Source: Desulfospira sp963664655 (GTDB lineage: Bacteria > Desulfobacterota > Desulfobacteria > Desulfobacterales > Desulfobacteraceae). From it: DNA of 64,000 nucleotides. The translations under genes were made by a program, and so were the position numbers. This document shows positions 60,234 through 64,000 of the stretch, piece by piece; position 1 is the first letter of the stretch, and each line of letters opens with the position of its first letter. The notes beneath the pieces are model-generated. The model ran no database searches and was not told the origin of the DNA. It was given only the letters and a program-made list of their open reading frames with translations. Where the stretch lies: positions 4,030,001 through 4,094,000 of the forward strand of contig OY761554.1 of assembly GCA_963664655.2 (NCBI GenBank). The letters run 5' to 3'.

Positions 60234-61697
60234 ATGGCCTTTTTGTCCAAAATTACAAAAAATATTGCTACAAAAATTATTTTATTTATTTATTTTCTTG
60301 TTTTTTGGGGAATACATACAGCCTTTTCATTTGCCGGCCCGCCTAACATTATAATCGTAAATTTTGAGAATGATCATTCTATTCTGTTGAATCCGGATAT
60401 GGGACTCTACGTGGCCGGGTGGAATCATACCAAAGTATCGGACCTTCCCCCATATACGAACCTTCTTTATCACCGGTTTATGTGGAAGGACCTGGAACCC
60501 CAAAAAGGTTATCTGACATTAAAAAAGATAAATGAGTTTATATTATATTGGCGAAAGAATAATTGCCGGGTTGCTTTTAGGGTTATCACGTCAAATATCC
60601 GGGGTACCCAGACACCTGAATATGTTTTTAACGAAGGGGTTCCGGGCGTTATCCACCACCCCAGCAAAGGCGTTCAAACGGATCCTGTTTATTGGAATCC
60701 TCTTTATATTAAGCTTTTTTCAGATTTTATTGAAAAGCTTGGCAAAGAATTAAATGGTGGAGAGGGAATCGAGTTCATAGATGTCGGTGGAATCGGTATT
60801 TATGGGGAGATGCATTTAGGGCTGCATATCCCGGGCATGTGGACCAAAGAGGAATTAAAAAAATACGAATTTTCCAATGAACGATACTTTAACGCTTATA
60901 AACAGTTAATTTCAGTCTATCAAAAAAACTTTCCAAAAACCCGGCTGTTTCTGAATATTTCTAGATATGAACAAATCGCTGATCATGCGGCAAAGAACAA
61001 TCTTGGTTTAAGATATGACGGCCTGATTTTAAAACATTATCCAACCTTTACAAAAGTATCCCAGGCATTTCAGAAATACAGCTTAAACAATGATAACGGT
61101 TTTGTGGGAGTGCCTGCGATGTATGAATTCGCGCGCAAGGAATCTGAGCCCTCAATCATCGCTCAATGTTTGGAAAAAGGATTTAGAGATCCGATTTCAT
61201 ACTTGCATTTGAATTTAGGGAAATCAAGCCTTTTGAAATCAGGTGTCCCTGAAATCATAAGCAGATATGCCACACGAATCGGTTACAGATTTTATTTACA
61301 GTCAATAACTATTCCAGAAGCGGCTGATGTGGGCAAAACTATCACGATTAATCAAACCTGGCGCAATGAAGGGGTCGCTAATGCATATAGAGATTATGGC
61401 ATACGATATAATATCATGTCTGGTGAGAAACGAATTTTTGCACAGGTTATAAGTCCTGCCCCCCCCACAACTTTGTGGCTACCTGGCAAATCCGTAACAT
61501 ATGATCACACGGTTAAGCTGCCATCAGATTTGCCGGATGGAAATCATAATCTGTATCTTGAGATGTTTGACAGAAAAACAGGTAAGGTAATTCTAACGGC
61601 CAACAAAGAAAGAGACAAAACTGGTAACATTAATCTGGTTGAGTTTCAGGTGAGAAACGGAAAGATTATCTTCAGAACCCAACCGAAAAATATTTAG
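60234..61697 (+). CDS. Secreted DUF4832-type protein (glycosidase-like fold)
   Basis: 487 aa with a signal segment (IILFIYFLVFWGIHTAFSFA). The first ~330 residues look like a TIM-barrel: LLYHRFMWKDLEPQKGYLTL, CRVAFRVITSNI, IEFIDVGGIGIYGEMHLG and LFLNISRYEQIAD. The last part (TINQTWRNEGVANAYRDYGI, LPDGNHNLYLEMFD) is the beta-sandwich DUF4832 domain. GIYGEMH could carry a catalytic Glu. A glycan hydrolase is plausible but unproven. Confidence 0.75.
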   Translation: MAFLSKITKNIATKIILFIYFLVFWGIHTAFSFAGPPNIIIVNFENDHSILLNPDMGLYVAGWNHTKVSDLPPYTNLLYHRFMWKDLEPQKGYLTLKKINEFILYWRKNNCRVAFRVITSNIRGTQTPEYVFNEGVPGVIHHPSKGVQTDPVYWNPLYIKLFSDFIEKLGKELNGGEGIEFIDVGGIGIYGEMHLGLHIPGMWTKEELKKYEFSNERYFNAYKQLISVYQKNFPKTRLFLNISRYEQIADHAAKNNLGLRYDGLILKHYPTFTKVSQAFQKYSLNNDNGFVGVPAMYEFARKESEPSIIAQCLEKGFRDPISYLHLNLGKSSLLKSGVPEIISRYATRIGYRFYLQSITIPEAADVGKTITINQTWRNEGVANAYRDYGIRYNIMSGEKRIFAQVISPAPPTTLWLPGKSVTYDHTVKLPSDLPDGNHNLYLEMFDRKTGKVILTANKERDKTGNINLVEFQVRNGKIIFRTQPKNI

Positions 61698-61710
61698 ACG
61701 TGGTTGTAAC

Positions 61711-62748
61711 GTGAAAGACGCCATACCAGATCCATTTTTCATAGTCGGTAATTCCAGAAGCGGAACTACGCTGGTTTCAAGAATATTAAAAAATAATCCG
61801 AACATCCATGTATTAAATGAAACCCATTTTTTTGAGGAGTTCTCTTCCCAGATTCAGGCCTTCCAAGATCTAAACCATGATCAGTTTTATAGAATGGTCA
61901 ACCTGATGATCACCATCCAGAGAAAGGATTATTATCGAAAATCCGAATACCAGGAATATCCCGATGAGGCTGAAAAAATTCTGGCTGAATTTGAACAGGG
62001 AAATAATAAAAAATTCGAGGTCCTGAACAAAATATTCTTTGCTAAGGAAGCCGGAAGACAGGGCAAAAAACGTTCAGGGGATCAGACCCCCCGGCATGTG
62101 TTTTATATTGATGAGATTTTCACCATGTATCCGGAAGCCAGAATCATCCATATGGTTCGAGATCCTAGAGCCGTGCTTTATTCCCAGAAAAAGAAATGGG
62201 TTTCCGGGTTGGACAGAAAACAGCCCTTATTTGAAGTGGTTCGGACATTTATAAATTATCATCCCATCACCATGACGCTGTTATGGTGCAAGGCGGTTAA
62301 TGCCGGGATGGCCGCTGAAAAACGGTATGGGCAGGAAAAGATAAAGACCCTGGTGTTTGAGAAGTTTGTTAAAGAGCCGGAGTTCCTTATTAAAAGTGTT
62401 TGTGAATTTTTAAATGAATCTTTTTATCCGGGAATGCTGGATGTCACCGTTGAACTGTCCGCGACCCGTTCACAGGAAGGAAAAAGGGGGATAAGCCGTG
62501 AGGTTACCCATCAGTGGGAAAAAGGGCTGAGCAGGGCAGAGATATTTTTCTGCGAGAAAATTGCCGGAGGCCTTATGACAGGGATTGGATATCCGCTGTC
62601 GGAAAAGTGCCCGGATCTGTTCCATTTATTGATCTATACCATCTGGTTCCCGTTTCATCTCAGCATTACTTTTCTAATGAACCTCAACCGGATGGGGAAT
62701 CCTATCCAATATATCGCTAAGCGACTCAAAAAAAGAAAACTTTTATGA
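61711..62748 (+). CDS. PAPS-dependent sulfotransferase
   Basis: 345 aa from GTG 61711. The 5'-phosphosulfate loop is IVGNSRSGTTLVSRILKNNP and the 3'-phosphate motif is IHMVRDPRAVLYSQKKKW. GDQTPRHVFYIDEIFTMYPE and LVFEKFVKEPEFLIKSV are typical of the Sulfotransfer_3 family. It would place sulfate on the glycan or another surface acceptor. It overlaps the formyltransferase gene by 4 bp. Confidence 0.9.
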   Translation: MKDAIPDPFFIVGNSRSGTTLVSRILKNNPNIHVLNETHFFEEFSSQIQAFQDLNHDQFYRMVNLMITIQRKDYYRKSEYQEYPDEAEKILAEFEQGNNKKFEVLNKIFFAKEAGRQGKKRSGDQTPRHVFYIDEIFTMYPEARIIHMVRDPRAVLYSQKKKWVSGLDRKQPLFEVVRTFINYHPITMTLLWCKAVNAGMAAEKRYGQEKIKTLVFEKFVKEPEFLIKSVCEFLNESFYPGMLDVTVELSATRSQEGKRGISREVTHQWEKGLSRAEIFFCEKIAGGLMTGIGYPLSEKCPDLFHLLIYTIWFPFHLSITFLMNLNRMGNPIQYIAKRLKKRKLL

Positions 62749-63545
62749 ATATAGTTGTAATCACGACAGATGAACTTTTTTACCTGCCTGTTGCATTCCA
62801 AAAGCTTTTGAAAAGTCCTGCACGGAAATTTGTCAAACGCATAATCCTGTTACCCCCTGCGGTGGGAAATCAAAATTGGTTTGACATCATTTCAGAACAA
62901 CTCCGGTTTGGGTTCTTATATTTTTTGTTCAGAGGATTTCAATACATTTATTTTAAGATATTGGCAAAAATGGGGTTAAAAATGCATGGCCGGTTTTTTA
63001 CCGTTCAATCTGTTGCAGAGCATTATGCGATCCCGGTATCATATCTGGATAAAATTAATTCCGAGCAGGGTATTCGGATTATTAAAGATGAAAATCCTGA
63101 TTTGCTGGTTTCCGTTTCAGCCAGCCAGATTTTTAAAAAAGGGGTGATCTCATCGGCAAAATGGGGAGCGATAAATATACATAATTCTCCCTTACCACTT
63201 TACCAGGGCCTGATGCCCAGTTTCTGGGTCCTTTGCAACGGTGAAAACAAGACGGCAACCACCGTACATTATATTGATGAACATATTGATACGGGCAGTA
63301 TTATTCTCCAGCAGGAAGTTGTAATTGACAAAGATGAAACTTTGGACTCTTTGATCAAAAAAACAAAGGTAAAATCTATCGATGCGCTGTTGACGGTGTT
63401 GAGATTGTTTCAAGATCATGACGGTAATCCACCCGTTAAAGAAAACAGTAAAACAGAGGCAACTTATTATAGTTTTCCTACCAGAGATGATATTAAAAAA
63501 TTTAAATTTTCAGGCCGGAAGCTGCTATGGAAAAACATATACTAA
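62745..63545 (+). CDS. Formyltransferase-family protein (sugar N-formyltransferase-like)
   Basis: 266 aa. The catalytic block INIHNSPLPLYQGLMPSFWV (N..H motif) and TVHYIDEHIDTGSIILQQEV (Asp of HxDxG) match the 10-formyl-THF hydrolysing formyltransferases, as in methionyl-tRNA formyltransferase. The context of amino-sugar genes suggests N-formylation of a sugar. It overlaps the next deacetylase by 19 bp. Confidence 0.85.
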   Translation: MNIVVITTDELFYLPVAFQKLLKSPARKFVKRIILLPPAVGNQNWFDIISEQLRFGFLYFLFRGFQYIYFKILAKMGLKMHGRFFTVQSVAEHYAIPVSYLDKINSEQGIRIIKDENPDLLVSVSASQIFKKGVISSAKWGAINIHNSPLPLYQGLMPSFWVLCNGENKTATTVHYIDEHIDTGSIILQQEVVIDKDETLDSLIKKTKVKSIDALLTVLRLFQDHDGNPPVKENSKTEATYYSFPTRDDIKKFKFSGRKLLWKNIY

Positions 63546-64000
63546 CGGTTGATGTGGAAGATAATTTCACACGAGAAGAGTTGAAAAACGGCCGCGACTG
63601 GGACAGATACGAAGGACAGGTCGTAACAAACACAAAGATAATTCTGGATTTGCTGGCAACGTATAATTCCTGTGCCACCTTTTTTATTGTAGGCACGGTT
63701 GCTGAAAGGCATCCGGAAATCGTCGAACAGATCATCAAAAAAGGGCATGAAGTCGCCTCTCATAGTTATTGGCACAAACCGTTGTCAAAAATGTCAACAG
63801 ATGAGGTTGAAGAGGATATAAGGCGCTCCTCACATCTTTTATCAGAATTGGCTGGAAAACAGATAGCGGGTTTTCGGGCAATGGCCTATTCCATTCCTGA
63901 AGATGAAGGGTGGTTTTATTCATTGTTGAAAACATACGGGTTTACCTATGATTCGAGCAAAAAAAGGCCTGCATCCGGCAGAGATGAAACGATTCAGGAT
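63527..64000 (+). CDS. Polysaccharide deacetylase, partial (continues beyond window)
   Basis: 158 residues visible from ATG 63527. MEKHILTVDVEDNFTREELK gives motif 1 (D-V-E-D), HEVASHSYWHKPLSKMS the HSxxH metal site, and AGFRAMAYSIPEDEGWFYSL motif 3. This is the subgroup often found in exopolysaccharide loci with a TVDVEDxF start. The C-terminal part lies outside. It is the second deacetylase of the locus. Confidence 0.88.
   Translation, partial: MEKHILTVDVEDNFTREELKNGRDWDRYEGQVVTNTKIILDLLATYNSCATFFIVGTVAERHPEIVEQIIKKGHEVASHSYWHKPLSKMSTDEVEEDIRRSSHLLSELAGKQIAGFRAMAYSIPEDEGWFYSLLKTYGFTYDSSKKRPASGRDETIQD

Overview
The window looks like chromosomal DNA of a deltaproteobacterium (Desulfobacterota), probably a Desulfobacteraceae-type sulfate reducer. 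This is inferred from the type II secretion gene order, the gene families present and the mix of GC-rich housekeeping DNA with AT-rich accessory DNA. No rRNA or tRNA gene was seen to confirm it.

Region 1 (1-2.5 kb, minus strand) holds a HigB/HigA-like toxin-antitoxin pair, a truncated tyrosine integrase and a secreted subtilase. The toxin frame is broken exactly at a dnaX-type slippery heptamer. The subtilase carries an STN (secretin N-terminal-like) domain. Region 2 (2.8-16.8 kb) is a type II secretion locus: gspG-H-I-J-K-L-M-N-C-D-E, followed by a YidD-like gene and a TPR gene, with gspF convergent on the minus strand. Region 3 (17.6-26.3 kb) is a vapBC pair followed by nucleotide-sugar genes: gmd, fcl, rfbA, rfbC, rfbD, rfbB, a UDP-sugar dehydrogenase and wecB. 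These would supply GDP-fucose, dTDP-rhamnose and a UDP-HexNAc uronic acid.

Region 4 (26.3-46.1 kb) is the most unusual part. It is a 20-kb AT-rich island in which every recognisable intact gene lies on the plus strand. It contains complete toxin-antitoxin modules (four VapBC or PIN/antitoxin pairs, TumA/TumE-like, ParE plus addiction-module protein, MntA/HepT, and two near-identical HEPN/MNT pairs). It also holds an Rpn-family nuclease with an apparent in-frame internal start, two stand-alone copies of the Rpn C-terminal segment, four copies of a YdcF/DUF218 gene (two intact, two broken) and many chimeric or decayed toxin and antitoxin pieces. Between the genes lie recurring modules: an ~80-bp segment with a near-consensus sigma-70 promoter in front of at least six genes, a ~100-bp double-hairpin leader, three families of GTAG-headed REP-like palindromes, and an ~85-bp structured repeat inserted in antitoxin genes. 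IS1634-like and IS5-like transposase remnants and a second copy of the wecB 3' end are also present. The island reads as a place where leader-plus-gene units are duplicated, shuffled and lost.

Region 5 (46.4-64 kb) is a surface-polysaccharide or exopolysaccharide locus. It encodes a secreted beta-helix protein with a calcium-loop motif, two methyltransferases, a UDP-GlcNAc 4,6-dehydratase-like enzyme, a UDP-sulfoquinovose synthase homologue, a second epimerase, a GNAT enzyme, a hexapeptide acyltransferase, two polysaccharide deacetylases, a Wzx flippase, a Wzy/ligase, a GT4 glycosyltransferase, a secreted DUF4832 protein, a sulfotransferase and a formyltransferase. Regions 3 and 5 probably serve the same glycan, separated by the toxin-antitoxin island. 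SQD1-like and sulfotransferase genes together suggest a sulfonated or sulfated glycan.
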